From contig DIQU01000011.1 in NCBI GenBank assembly GCA_002426555.1, positions 1 to 11,361 of the forward strand: a stretch of 11,361 bases of DNA. The letters are read 5' to 3'. Within the stretch, counting starts at the first letter, position 1. Every line of letters starts with the position of its first letter. Under the pieces are notes generated by a model. That model worked only from the letters and a program-made list of their open reading frames with translations, did not search any database and was not told the DNA's origin. The position numbers were made by a program, and so were the translations under genes. This DNA is from Firmicutes bacterium UBA5454 (GTDB taxonomy: Bacteria > Bacillota > Clostridia > Caldicoprobacterales > DTU083). Below are positions 1-6,822 of the stretch, piece by piece.

Positions 1-812
1 GAAAAATATCCCTGGTCCTCGAAGCCCACCTTCATTGCTACATCGGCAATTGATATGTCTGGCTGTTGTAACAGCTCTGCTGCCTTGGCCAGCCTTATAT
101 ATCGTATGTATTCCACTGGGGTTAATCCTGTATATTGCTTGAACATGCGGGAGAAATAATCTGTGCTTAAGCCGATAAAAGCAGCAATTTCTTCGACCAG
201 AATGCTCTCAGTATAGTATTCTTCGATATATTCCAATGCCTTGTACATATATTGGGTATATCTGTATTCCCCAGCTTCATACTTGTTACACTGTTCTTGA
301 AAAGAGCGGGAGAACAATACCAGGAATTCCATTAAGAGACCCTTCAGTTTAATTTCCCATCCGGGTTGACGCTGCTCGCATTCCACTCGCATTCGTTCCA
401 GATATGAGATCGCATCTTTTCGTACTGCAGGACCTAAACGGATCCGCTGCCATACTGGATTGCTGTCGCTGTCTAAAATCTGTTGGAGACCAGGCAACTT
501 TTTGATTTCATCCAGGTCATTCCCCAGAGCCTCCAAATTAAATAAGCAATTGTAAAGAATGGTATTCTTCGGATAAACATATCCATGTACATCACCGGGG
601 CGCATGCCAAAAACATCACCAGGAGTCAGCAAGGTCGTGGTTTGATTGTAAAAATGGGTAGAAAAACCACTGTCGATGTACACAAACTCATAGAAGGAAT
701 GCGTATGATAAAGATTAGGTTTGCTGGTGTCATGCTGGGCAATTGTCACGCGGATGGGAATATGTCCGCTTATAAAAATATTGCTGCCATCCAAATGGTT
801 CACTTGAGACAC
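1..812 (-). CDS. AraC-family transcriptional regulator (C-terminus cut by window edge)
   Basis: This is a probable sugar-responsive transcription factor of the AraC/XylS family. About 270 residues are visible, and perhaps 20-30 C-terminal residues lie beyond the left edge. The N-terminal part looks like a cupin effector domain (HTHSFYEFVYID near residue 36, then LLTPGDVFGMRPGDVHGY). The C-terminal part, from about residue 185, is the double helix-turn-helix domain, with EEIAAFIGLSTDYFSRMFKQ as helix-turn-helix one and ISIADVAMKVGFEDQGYF as the start of the second. Start choice: the ATG at 818 lies only 2 nt from the AAGAGG ribosome site (826-821), whereas the in-frame GTG at 812 has an 8-nt spacer, so GTG is preferred. 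A stop codon sits in frame at 827-825. The gene follows the sulfatase at 926-2344 on the same strand and most likely regulates this locus. The family call is firm; the ligand and targets are unknown. Confidence 0.9.
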   Translation of the reverse strand, partial: MSQVNHLDGSNIFISGHIPIRVTIAQHDTSKPNLYHTHSFYEFVYIDSGFSTHFYNQTTTLLTPGDVFGMRPGDVHGYVYPKNTILYNCLFNLEALGNDLDEIKKLPGLQQILDSDSNPVWQRIRLGPAVRKDAISYLERMRVECEQRQPGWEIKLKGLLMEFLVLFSRSFQEQCNKYEAGEYRYTQYMYKALEYIEEYYTESILVEEIAAFIGLSTDYFSRMFKQYTGLTPVEYIRYIRLAKAAELLQQPDISIADVAMKVGFEDQGYF

Positions 813-820
813 AAACATCA

Positions 821-826
821 CCTCTT
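821..826 (-). promoter_or_regulatory. Ribosome binding site of the AraC gene
   Basis: AAGAGG on the minus strand is followed by TGATGTTT and then GTG. The 8-nt spacing to the GTG at 812 is normal, while the ATG at 818 would be only 2 nt away. This site therefore decides the start in favour of GTG. Confidence 0.55.
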
Positions 827-925
827 AGCGCGGTCTTCAGCCGTAAGATATCAGGAGTCGGAAGCTGGAAAACAAACACGGATACGATAATTAATTCAGT
901 GAAATGCCCTAGAAGGTACAGCTTG

Positions 926-2344
926 TCATCGTGTATTTATTTTCTTATTATTTAACAGTTGATTCTGCATCCACGAAGACTTTACCAGACCATCACCTTC
1001 CTCAAGCAGGGTTTCATATAATTTTCTCCTCAGTTCCTGGATAAGTGACTGATTCCGCTCCTGTCCAATTATATTATACAACTCATGGGGGTCATTATTC
1101 AAATCATATAGTTCATCAATATCCGTTGTATTCCAGATATATTTCCAGTCATTATTTCGTATCATACGCTGGGTATACAAACCAAACTGCTGACCGTTGT
1201 AGGTTGAAACAGCTTCTGTACGCCAATCTTCCACCTGTCTCTCTTGCAAAAATGGAACCAGAGATCTCCCTGAAAAAAAGTCAGGTGCCTTCTTACCTAA
1301 TATCTCCAGTAAGGTCGGGGGAATATCCAGGGAATGACACACAAATTCATCCATTATCATACCAGGCGAAACAATGCCATCCCATCGAATTATCAGAGGT
1401 ACCTTTACAACGTCATCGTATAAAACATAGTGTTTGTCAATCATCCGGTGACTGCCGCACATGTCCCCATGATCAGCGGTATAGATAACTATTGTATTAC
1501 CAGCTTGCCCTGTTTCCTCCAAGGTATGGAGTACTTCTCCGATAGCATGATCAATCTCAGTAATGGTTGCATAATAGAGTGCTACGGTTTCACGCCAGTC
1601 TTCCCAGGTATAATTTTCAATGTTCCAGCTGTAAAGCTGCTGTTTCTGAATATAAGGCTTGTTGTGAAAATCTTCATGAAAGCTTGCCCATGGGGTAATA
1701 TCTTCACCTTTATACAGTTCGGCAAATTCTTTGGAGGGTCTGCAGGGCAAATGAGGGCCGGAAAAATCCAAGCGAATATGCCATGGTTCATCTCCCTGTG
1801 CATACTGCTTTATTTGCCTGATGGCTTGTGCTGCCAGCCAATGGGACACATTATCTTCGCAGGGGACGGGATCTACTTCTCCCATCCATCCAGCTTTATA
1901 TTTCAAATCGGGATACTTTTCTCCTCGAAAACTCTCATAGTCTTTAATAGTAATATCCTGATGAAAGCCGTATTCTGCAGGTCCATACTTGGGATGACCG
2001 CTCCATTTACCTATAAAGGAATTCCTATAACCAAGCTCTTTGATGTCTTTAACCCAGGTGTATTCATTGGGGGATAAGGATGATACTTCAAGTGCAGCTC
2101 CGTAATTCCACAATGCACCAAAGGTTTCCGGCCGCCTTCCGCTTAATAAGGCCTGCCTTGCTGGAGCACAGACGGGAATGGGAGTATAAGCATTGGTGAA
2201 CCATGCTCCCTTCTCTGCCAACTTATCAATATGAGGCGTCTGAACAGGGTACTGCTTTGCATAGCCAATGCAATCATACCGCTGCTGGTCTGCTGCTATA
2301 AGTAAAATATTTGGTTTCTTTGGATTCAAATTCACAGCTGCCAT
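926..2344 (-). CDS. Formylglycine-dependent sulfatase, cytoplasmic
   Basis: This 472-residue protein is a hydrolase of the sulfatase branch of the alkaline phosphatase superfamily, and it probably removes sulfate esters from a sugar. The sequence shows the metal-binding Asp in NILLIAADQQR (D19) and the formylglycine signature C59-A-P-A-R63 followed by QALLSG. It also shows the catalytic Lys in IGKW (K113), a His in SGPHLP (H198), the second metal pair in TADHGD (D291-H292), and Lys304 in MIDKHYVLYDD. All key positions are present, so it should be active once Cys59 is converted to formylglycine. No maturase gene is in the window. No signal peptide or membrane segment is visible, so it should act on imported substrate. 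A Shine-Dalgarno-like AAGGGG lies only 2 nt from the ATG at 2344; an in-frame GTG at 2335 (11-nt spacing) is an alternative start. The exact sulfated substrate cannot be inferred. It precedes the AraC gene on the same strand. Confidence 0.92.
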   Translation of the reverse strand: MAAVNLNPKKPNILLIAADQQRYDCIGYAKQYPVQTPHIDKLAEKGAWFTNAYTPIPVCAPARQALLSGRRPETFGALWNYGAALEVSSLSPNEYTWVKDIKELGYRNSFIGKWSGHPKYGPAEYGFHQDITIKDYESFRGEKYPDLKYKAGWMGEVDPVPCEDNVSHWLAAQAIRQIKQYAQGDEPWHIRLDFSGPHLPCRPSKEFAELYKGEDITPWASFHEDFHNKPYIQKQQLYSWNIENYTWEDWRETVALYYATITEIDHAIGEVLHTLEETGQAGNTIVIYTADHGDMCGSHRMIDKHYVLYDDVVKVPLIIRWDGIVSPGMIMDEFVCHSLDIPPTLLEILGKKAPDFFSGRSLVPFLQERQVEDWRTEAVSTYNGQQFGLYTQRMIRNNDWKYIWNTTDIDELYDLNNDPHELYNIIGQERNQSLIQELRRKLYETLLEEGDGLVKSSWMQNQLLNNKKINTR

Positions 2345-2415
2345 ATCCCCTTAATATCTATCGCTTCGTTTATCTTCCAACCTTACTGGCACCTTGTAAC
2401 GCCTTTTCCCGTGCA

Positions 2416-2441
2416 GATTCCTCGGTAAACTCGGAATGACA
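2416..2441. repeat. Intercistronic 26-nt hairpin repeat, copy 1
   Basis: This lies in the 107-bp gap between oxidoreductase B and the canonical sulfatase. On the plus strand it begins GATTCC and ends GGAATGACA. ATTCC and GGAAT form a 5-bp stem around an 11-nt loop. It aligns without gaps to the copy at 4900-4925, where both stem arms have changed together and pairing is kept. It resembles the short TGTCATTCnGA...GAATCT intergenic sequences that I recall from many bacterial genomes. Confidence 0.6.
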
Positions 2442-2451
2442 AGATTTAAAA

Positions 2452-3450
2452 TTAAATAGAATCAACATCTACTACTTTTCCTGTATCCAATGAAACTATT
2501 GCAGCCTGAATTACTCTTTGAGCTGCCAGGCCATCGGCTCCGGAGCCATCTATTTCCTCTGGTGCAGCTCCTTCTGCAAGCTGTCTTACAAAGCTGCGAA
2601 TTCTATCTCGGAAGGTATCATCAAATCCAGTGAAACCGCCGAATACAGGATTGGTATAAACTCTCTTTTCTAAATTTCCAGCAGGATATAAGGTAGCTTC
2701 TCTCCACATATCTTCAAATATCAATCTACCTTTGGTTCCTGCAACTTCGCATCTCTCCATTGGATGTCCTCGTTCGATGTCGTAGCTGCTGGTCAAATGC
2801 CCTACAATTCCGTTTTTGAATTTCATATTAATAGAAGCTGTGGACCAGATATTTCTTCCGGGAGCCTTCATTGCAAAGCAGTGTACCTTGTCGATATCTC
2901 CACAGAAGTAGCGCATGATATCCACACTATGGGGATTAAGTGCTTTTAAATGATAATAGGGAGACTCAAGCTCCTGAAATTTTCCAATCCAAAGTGCCAT
3001 GTTAACGAAGAGCAAATCTCCTATTTGTCCATCCAGCTGCCACTTTTTAGCCTGCCGTGCTGCTGGTGTGAATCGGTGATTCATATCTATAGCGAAACAG
3101 CGATTTTTTTCTTTCGCCAGGGCAACCATTTCTTCTGCCTTACCGATGTCGTTGCTGATAGGTTTCTCGCAAAGAACATGGCAACCAGCTGATAAGGCTT
3201 CCATGGTAGGTTTATAGTGGTCGCTTCCATACTCAAATCCACCTGTAGTTACACTGCAAAGATCCGGCTTGATTTTATCCAGCATCTCCTGAGCATCTAG
3301 AAACCAAGGAACTCCCAAGCGTTCACCGGCTTTTCCAGCCCGTTCTTCTATGATATCGCATACCCCTGCCAGCTCAACCAATTCGTCTTCCTTATAAATA
3401 TTTGCATGTTTGTTTCCAATATGACCCATGCCAATTACGCAGACTTTCAT
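2452..3450 (-). CDS. Gfo/Idh/MocA-family NAD(P)-dependent oxidoreductase B
   Basis: This 332-residue protein is a predicted sugar or cyclitol dehydrogenase that oxidises or reduces a ring hydroxyl with NAD(P). The N-terminal Rossmann fold shows the dinucleotide loop G7-M-G9-H-I-G12. The family's active-site Lys is in CEKPISND (K96), and the C-terminal substrate domain carries NPHSVDIMRYF with H174 and D177. Full length for the family. Only 3 nt separate the stop of the preceding sulfatase-like gene from this ATG, and the ribosome site (AGGAGG/GGAG) lies inside that gene's last codons, so translation is probably coupled. It is clearly paralogous to the oxidoreductase at 9531-10523; compare the C-terminal EEIDGSGADGLAAQ here with DEINGSGHDALQAQ there. 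The family is certain; the substrate is not known. Related activities include inositol, glucose-fructose and 3-keto-glycoside oxidoreductases. Confidence 0.92.
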   Translation of the reverse strand: MKVCVIGMGHIGNKHANIYKEDELVELAGVCDIIEERAGKAGERLGVPWFLDAQEMLDKIKPDLCSVTTGGFEYGSDHYKPTMEALSAGCHVLCEKPISNDIGKAEEMVALAKEKNRCFAIDMNHRFTPAARQAKKWQLDGQIGDLLFVNMALWIGKFQELESPYYHLKALNPHSVDIMRYFCGDIDKVHCFAMKAPGRNIWSTASINMKFKNGIVGHLTSSYDIERGHPMERCEVAGTKGRLIFEDMWREATLYPAGNLEKRVYTNPVFGGFTGFDDTFRDRIRSFVRQLAEGAAPEEIDGSGADGLAAQRVIQAAIVSLDTGKVVDVDSI

Positions 3451-3453
3451 GAC

Positions 3454-4851
3454 TTACTTCTCCTCCTCATCTTTCTCTCCAGCTTGCAGCTTTTGAGCTG
3501 CTTTGGGAGATCCAATGTGCATGGAATCGTAGGCTTGTTGTGAGGTCTTGAATGGTCCAACACCCTTTCCATGCCAATTGAGGTTCGTATACATGGGATT
3601 TTCCCTACCTGTTTCCTTAGTCCTCTTTGCTATATGAACTTCCATCCTGGTGGTTAAATAGGCGACAACCTCTGGCTCTTTTTCTGCCACATTATTGTTT
3701 TCTTCAGGATCCTTAATTAAGTTATAAAGCTCTACTTCCGGCTTAAAATGAAAATCTGGTTCCAGTGCACGAATAAGCTTCCACTCAGGAGTTCTCCACC
3801 CATGCTTACGCATCCAAGTGCATTCGCTTATATAGAATTCCGGTTCTTTCTCTCGCCATTCACCCTTCATAAGGGGAACCAGGCTTCTTCCGTCAAACTC
3901 TCCTTCATATTTAATGCCCATAATTTCAAGTATTGAAGGCATTATGTCTTTAAGTTGAATATAATCTAAATACCTCTGCCCGCTTGGGACCCTTCCTGGA
4001 TAGCGAAGGATAAGGGGAACAGTTAATGTGCAATCATATAGTCCATGGTGATCATAAAAACAATCATGATCATGAAGGGTTTCACCATGGTCGGAGGTAA
4101 TGACAATCAGGGTTTCCTCTTCAATTCCCAGCTCTTCTACAGCTGCAAAGATATTTTGAATGCAGGCATCCATATAGGCAACGGCACCATCATATTGGGC
4201 AATAACATATTCCTTATCAGTACAGCCCTCCGGGAACCATTCTCTGAAATAGTCTACAAAAGGTTTAAACTCATATACAGGCTCCAAGGATTTGTTTTCG
4301 GGATCCAGTTCGTCACCCCCATAAAAGATTCTTTTATATGGTCTTGGAGGAAGATAAGGTGAATGAGGGTCCATATGACGCAGGAATAGGAAAAAAGGTT
4401 CCTCCTGTTCTGCCAAACGATGCAGCTCAGGTATGGCAACTTTGTTCATGTTCTCTGCCTTGGGGCTTCTTCCCGATTCATCGGGACCCCAACCGGAATA
4501 ATCCATGTATTTATCAAAACCACGGGAAGCAGCATTTCCTGTAAAACCAATACAAGTTGTGTTATATCCATTTGCCTTTAAAACCTCCGCAAGTGTGGGA
4601 TGTTCATCCAACATTTGCCCTTCATGGCGGAGGGCAACCACATCTGTTCCAAAGCAATCCTTACCAGTTAGCATGGATGCATATCCTGGCGTAGTGGGAA
4701 TGCTGGGACTAAATACATTCTGGAACATAATACCTCCCCCTGCAAACTTGTCCATGTGGGGGGTAGTGAGACGATGATAACCATAAAGGCTCATATGATC
4801 GGAACGTAAACTATCAATTCCTAGAAATAAAAGATTAGGTTTTTTACTCAT
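3454..4851 (-). CDS. Sulfatase-fold hydrolase lacking the formylglycine signature
   Basis: This 465-residue protein has the sulfatase/alkaline-phosphatase-superfamily fold. Visible elements are LLFLGIDSLRSDH with the metal Asp (D13), RHMDPHSPYLPP (H159, H163), and SDHGE (D254-H255) followed by DHHGLYD. Where canonical sulfatases have C-x-P-x-R, this protein has T53-T54-P55-G56-Y57 followed by ASMLTG. Where they have GKWH it has IGFTGN (101-106). The formylglycine precursor, its Arg partner and the GKW Lys are therefore all absent, while the metal ligands remain. Thr is the nucleophile in related phosphoethanolamine and phosphoglycerol transferases and in nucleotide phosphodiesterases, so a phosphodiesterase or phosphomonoesterase role is plausible; this is inference. 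No signal peptide is seen. The C-terminus is very acidic (EKDEEEK), and its codons double as the ribosome site of the next gene. It sits between the TIM-barrel gene and oxidoreductase B in the operon. Automatic annotation would simply say sulfatase. Confidence 0.88.
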   Translation of the reverse strand: MSKKPNLLFLGIDSLRSDHMSLYGYHRLTTPHMDKFAGGGIMFQNVFSPSIPTTPGYASMLTGKDCFGTDVVALRHEGQMLDEHPTLAEVLKANGYNTTCIGFTGNAASRGFDKYMDYSGWGPDESGRSPKAENMNKVAIPELHRLAEQEEPFFLFLRHMDPHSPYLPPRPYKRIFYGGDELDPENKSLEPVYEFKPFVDYFREWFPEGCTDKEYVIAQYDGAVAYMDACIQNIFAAVEELGIEEETLIVITSDHGETLHDHDCFYDHHGLYDCTLTVPLILRYPGRVPSGQRYLDYIQLKDIMPSILEIMGIKYEGEFDGRSLVPLMKGEWREKEPEFYISECTWMRKHGWRTPEWKLIRALEPDFHFKPEVELYNLIKDPEENNNVAEKEPEVVAYLTTRMEVHIAKRTKETGRENPMYTNLNWHGKGVGPFKTSQQAYDSMHIGSPKAAQKLQAGEKDEEEK

Positions 4852-4899
4852 CTGAAATTATCTCCCTTCGTATATTCGTATAATTAAATTCTTTTTTAA

Positions 4900-4925
4900 G
4901 ATCCTTCACTCCGTTCAGGATGACA
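4900..4925. repeat. Intercistronic 26-nt hairpin repeat, copy 2
   Basis: This lies in the 104-bp gap between the TIM-barrel gene and the sulfatase-like gene. On the plus strand it begins GATCCT and ends AGGATGACA. ATCCT and AGGAT pair as a 5-bp stem around an 11-nt loop, the same geometry as the copy at 2416-2441 and in the same orientation. The shared TGACA tail runs directly into a second small hairpin. Confidence 0.6.
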
Positions 4926-4936
4926 TTTTTTGTCAT
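4920..4936. repeat. Small inverted repeat ATGACA/TGTCAT
   Basis: ATGACA, a TTTTT spacer and TGTCAT form a perfect 6-bp inverted repeat that overlaps the tail of the 26-nt repeat. In the minus-strand transcript it would give a 6-bp stem with an A5 loop. No U-tract follows, so it is not a convincing terminator. It may protect the mRNA end or be part of the repeat element. Confidence 0.45.
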
Positions 4937-4955
4937 ACAGAGCTAGCGATGAATC

Positions 4956-5756
4956 TTATCTGGCTCCCAGCTTCTTCAAGCAGGCATTCAAATAACCGTA
5001 ACTCTCTGCAGCAATGATTGAAACCTCAGGCAGTGATAGACTACCAGCGCCTATGACTTCCAGATTCACAGGTCCCTTATATCCACCATCTACCATGGCT
5101 TTGCAATAGGCAAACAGATCAATATTTCCTCTACCGCAGGCCTGATTTGAAGGTGCTCCAGGGCTTCCTGCCCTTTCGATGCAGTCTCGAATGTGTATAT
5201 GCTTGACTCTGTCCAGTACTTGGGGCAGGGCTTCTTCTGGATTTTCTCCTGACCGATAGATATGACTGGGATCCATGTCAATTCCAAACCCTGCTGACTG
5301 AATTTCCTCCATGGCGCGCAAAGTTGTAGGGGTATTATAGATAGAAGCACCTACATGAGCTTTAACGCAAAGGGTTACACCAAAGGACTCTGCTCTGTCT
5401 GACATCTTTCTTAGATGAGCAATAACCTTCTGTAAATCCTCTTCGACCCCTGACTTCCCACCAGGTCCTACGTTAATCACTGGAATTCCAATATTAGCCC
5501 CCGCCTCAAAGGCTTTCATCAAACGTTCTTCATCCAGTGAAGCTTCCTCCATGGCTAAAAACTCCAAGCCATTATCGGATACTATTTGCTTCAATTCAGA
5601 AGCCTGTTCCTGCCATCGATCCAGCTCCAAATGCTCACACATCCCCTTGATGGCTGAAATCTCTATTCCGTCGTAACCTGCCAAAGCAATGTGTTTTACT
5701 GCAGTTTCGAAATCGTACCCTGAGAAAAGAACTGAATTAACTCCTAACTTAATCAA
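4956..5756 (-). CDS. Xylose-isomerase-like TIM-barrel protein (sugar phosphate isomerase/epimerase family)
   Basis: This 266-residue protein is a predicted isomerase, epimerase or related lyase of the AP endonuclease 2/xylose isomerase-like TIM-barrel family. Barrel strands are seen as KLGVN, GYDGIEIS (28-35), PVINVGPGG and FGIDMDPSH. The C-terminal metal site is intact: D162 and H165 in DMDPSH, H186/H188 in HIHIRD, and E233 in NLEV. The first usual metal ligand, a Glu in E-x-H, is instead K132 in CVKAHVG, which suggests an altered metal site or a specialised subfamily. The start is TTG at 5756, supported by a perfect AGGAGG at 5769-5764 with a 7-nt spacer; no closer ATG exists. It follows the permease after a 151-bp gap with iterons and candidate promoters. 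Together with the two Gfo/Idh/MocA enzymes it recalls inositol (IolG with IolE/IolI) or C-glycoside-cleavage systems, but neither can be asserted. Confidence 0.88.
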   Translation of the reverse strand: MIKLGVNSVLFSGYDFETAVKHIALAGYDGIEISAIKGMCEHLELDRWQEQASELKQIVSDNGLEFLAMEEASLDEERLMKAFEAGANIGIPVINVGPGGKSGVEEDLQKVIAHLRKMSDRAESFGVTLCVKAHVGASIYNTPTTLRAMEEIQSAGFGIDMDPSHIYRSGENPEEALPQVLDRVKHIHIRDCIERAGSPGAPSNQACGRGNIDLFAYCKAMVDGGYKGPVNLEVIGAGSLSLPEVSIIAAESYGYLNACLKKLGAR

Positions 5757-5763
5757 TGAAATC

Positions 5764-5769
5764 CCTCCT
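5764..5769 (-). promoter_or_regulatory. Ribosome binding site supporting a TTG start
   Basis: A perfect AGGAGG on the minus strand is followed by GATTTCA (7 nt) and TTG at 5756. This spacing is ideal and supports the rare initiator for the TIM-barrel gene. Confidence 0.75.
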
Positions 5770-5790
5770 AGTTAATAGTTGTGTTTTCTA

Positions 5791-5819
5791 ATTATATAGT
5801 AACAGTGAAAGTATTATAA
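5791..5819 (-). promoter_or_regulatory. Candidate internal promoter before the TIM-barrel gene
   Basis: On the minus strand TATAAT occurs at 5796-5791, with TTATAA (5819-5814, 3 of 6 to TTGACA) 17 nt upstream. A second TATAAT occurs at 5818-5813 without a recognisable -35. Both lie just downstream of the 17-bp iterons, where an activator site would be expected. The region is AT-rich, so chance matches are likely. Confidence 0.3.
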
Positions 5820-5836
5820 ATATCTACTCAAGGCAA

Positions 5837-5904
5837 ATATGCATACATATCAAATATGTAAAGATACTTGATATGTAAAGATACCTTATATGTAAATATT
5901 ACAA
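5837..5904. repeat. 17-bp tandem iterons with embedded dyad (possible operator)
   Basis: Three head-to-tail units start at 5854, 5871 and 5888 on the plus strand: ATATGTAAAGATACTTG, ATATGTAAAGATACCTT and ATATGTAAATATTACAA. A weaker unit starts at 5837. The period is exactly 17 bp. The first junction also forms a perfect dyad, TACATATCAAATATGTA (5844-5860), and ATATCAA (5847-5853) is repeated inverted as TTGATAT (5868-5874), 21 bp away. The array ends 3 bp from the stop of the upstream permease gene and lies ahead of candidate -10 boxes. It looks like a multi-site binding region for a regulator, but the protein is unknown. Confidence 0.65.
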
Positions 5905-5907
5905 TCA

Positions 5908-6807
5908 CTACTCCTTTATCGCTCCCAACATAACCCCTGTAACAAAATACTTTTGTACAAAGGGATAAATGCAAATAATGGGAAGAGCAGCCACTACAAT
6001 ACTGGCATATTTCAACTGTATAGCATAAGCTACCCTTTCAAAGGCATCCTCCATTCCCTCCAGCAAATCCGGTGAATTCATGAGAAGTATCTTATGAAGA
6101 AATAGCTGCAAAGGATGAAGCGATGAATCTCCAAGATACAATGATGCATTAAACCAGGCGTTCCAGTGCCCGACCGCATAAAATACAATTAATACCGCTA
6201 TTATGGGCGTGGATAAGGGCAGCACAATTTTTAGGAAGATACCTATATCTGTACTGCCATCCAACTTGGCAGACTCCGGCAGGCTGTCGGGTATGGACGA
6301 TTGAAAATAGGTTCTTGCAACTATAAGGTTCCAAGTATTAATAGCTCCGGGGAGAATCATTGCCCATCTACTGTTATACAGCCCTAGATTGTTAACCAGT
6401 AAAAATGTTGGTATCAAGCCACCGCTGAAAAACATTGTAATAGTGATGTATACCATAATGCTGCTTCTGGCAAAGAATTCTTTACGGGAAAGAGCATAGG
6501 CTCCCATTAGGGTAAAAACAACATTGATTATAGTCCCTACTACGGTGTACCATATGGTGTTTCCATATGTAGTCCATATTTCCTTATTTTCAAAAACCAT
6601 GTTATATGAACCTAAAGAAAACCCTTTGGGAAGCAACCAGACCTCCTGAGCCAGCACTGCATTTGGCTCACTTATAGACATGCTGATAATATAGATAAAA
6701 GGATACAAGGTAATCAAAGTCCCTATTATTAACAGGAGCTCTATGAAAGAATCACCTATTTTATATTTCTTATATGTTTTTTGACCCTCTATAAACTGCT
6801 TATCCAT
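5908..6807 (-). CDS. Carbohydrate ABC transporter permease, YtcP/LplC type
   Basis: This 299-residue integral membrane protein is one half of the permease dimer of a CUT1-type sugar importer. Hydrophobic segments start near residues 21 (FIELLLIIGTLITLYPFIYI), 84, 115, 146, 200 and 265, which fits six transmembrane helices. The cytoplasmic EAA loop that docks the ATPase is at about 178-199 (ESAKLDGSTDIGIFLKIVLP). The C-terminus YFVTGVMLGAIKE is the typical ending of YtcP/LplC permeases. The ATG at 6807 has AGGGAG upstream with a 9-nt spacer. It lies 15 nt after the LplB-type permease and works with it and the lipoprotein at 7785-9467. The ATPase is not encoded here and is probably a shared MsmX-like subunit. 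Confidence 0.93.
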   Translation of the reverse strand: MDKQFIEGQKTYKKYKIGDSFIELLLIIGTLITLYPFIYIISMSISEPNAVLAQEVWLLPKGFSLGSYNMVFENKEIWTTYGNTIWYTVVGTIINVVFTLMGAYALSRKEFFARSSIMVYITITMFFSGGLIPTFLLVNNLGLYNSRWAMILPGAINTWNLIVARTYFQSSIPDSLPESAKLDGSTDIGIFLKIVLPLSTPIIAVLIVFYAVGHWNAWFNASLYLGDSSLHPLQLFLHKILLMNSPDLLEGMEDAFERVAYAIQLKYASIVVAALPIICIYPFVQKYFVTGVMLGAIKE

Positions 6808-6822
6808 ATTTTAGGGCTCCCT

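Noticed and set aside
585..890. Plus-strand open frame of 101 codons over the N-terminal part of the AraC gene
   Set aside because: The opposite strand encodes a cupin domain continuous with the AraC helix-turn-helix domain, so this frame is a shadow.
813..925. Promoter for the AraC gene in its upstream gap
   Set aside because: TTTCAC followed by AT-rich sequence was noted, but no adequate -10 box at proper spacing was found. Transcription may simply continue from the operon.
1430..2077. Plus-strand open frame of 215 codons inside the canonical sulfatase gene
   Set aside because: It lies antisense to a sulfatase with all catalytic motifs, has no ribosome site of note and no recognisable domain. 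It is a shadow frame.
2345..2451. A terminator or separate promoter between oxidoreductase B and the canonical sulfatase
   Set aside because: Besides the 26-nt repeat I found no stem with a T-run and no -35/-10 pair worth reporting.
3454..4851. Treating the sulfatase-like gene as a pseudogene because its signature is lost
   Set aside because: The frame is intact at full length, metal ligands are kept, and its end is coupled to the next gene. Several positions have changed coherently, which fits a distinct subfamily better than decay.
5837..5904. 17-bp repeats as a CRISPR array or plasmid-type origin
   Set aside because: The units abut without unique spacers and are only 17 bp, which excludes CRISPR. 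No replication gene or DnaA-box cluster is nearby, so an origin is not supported.
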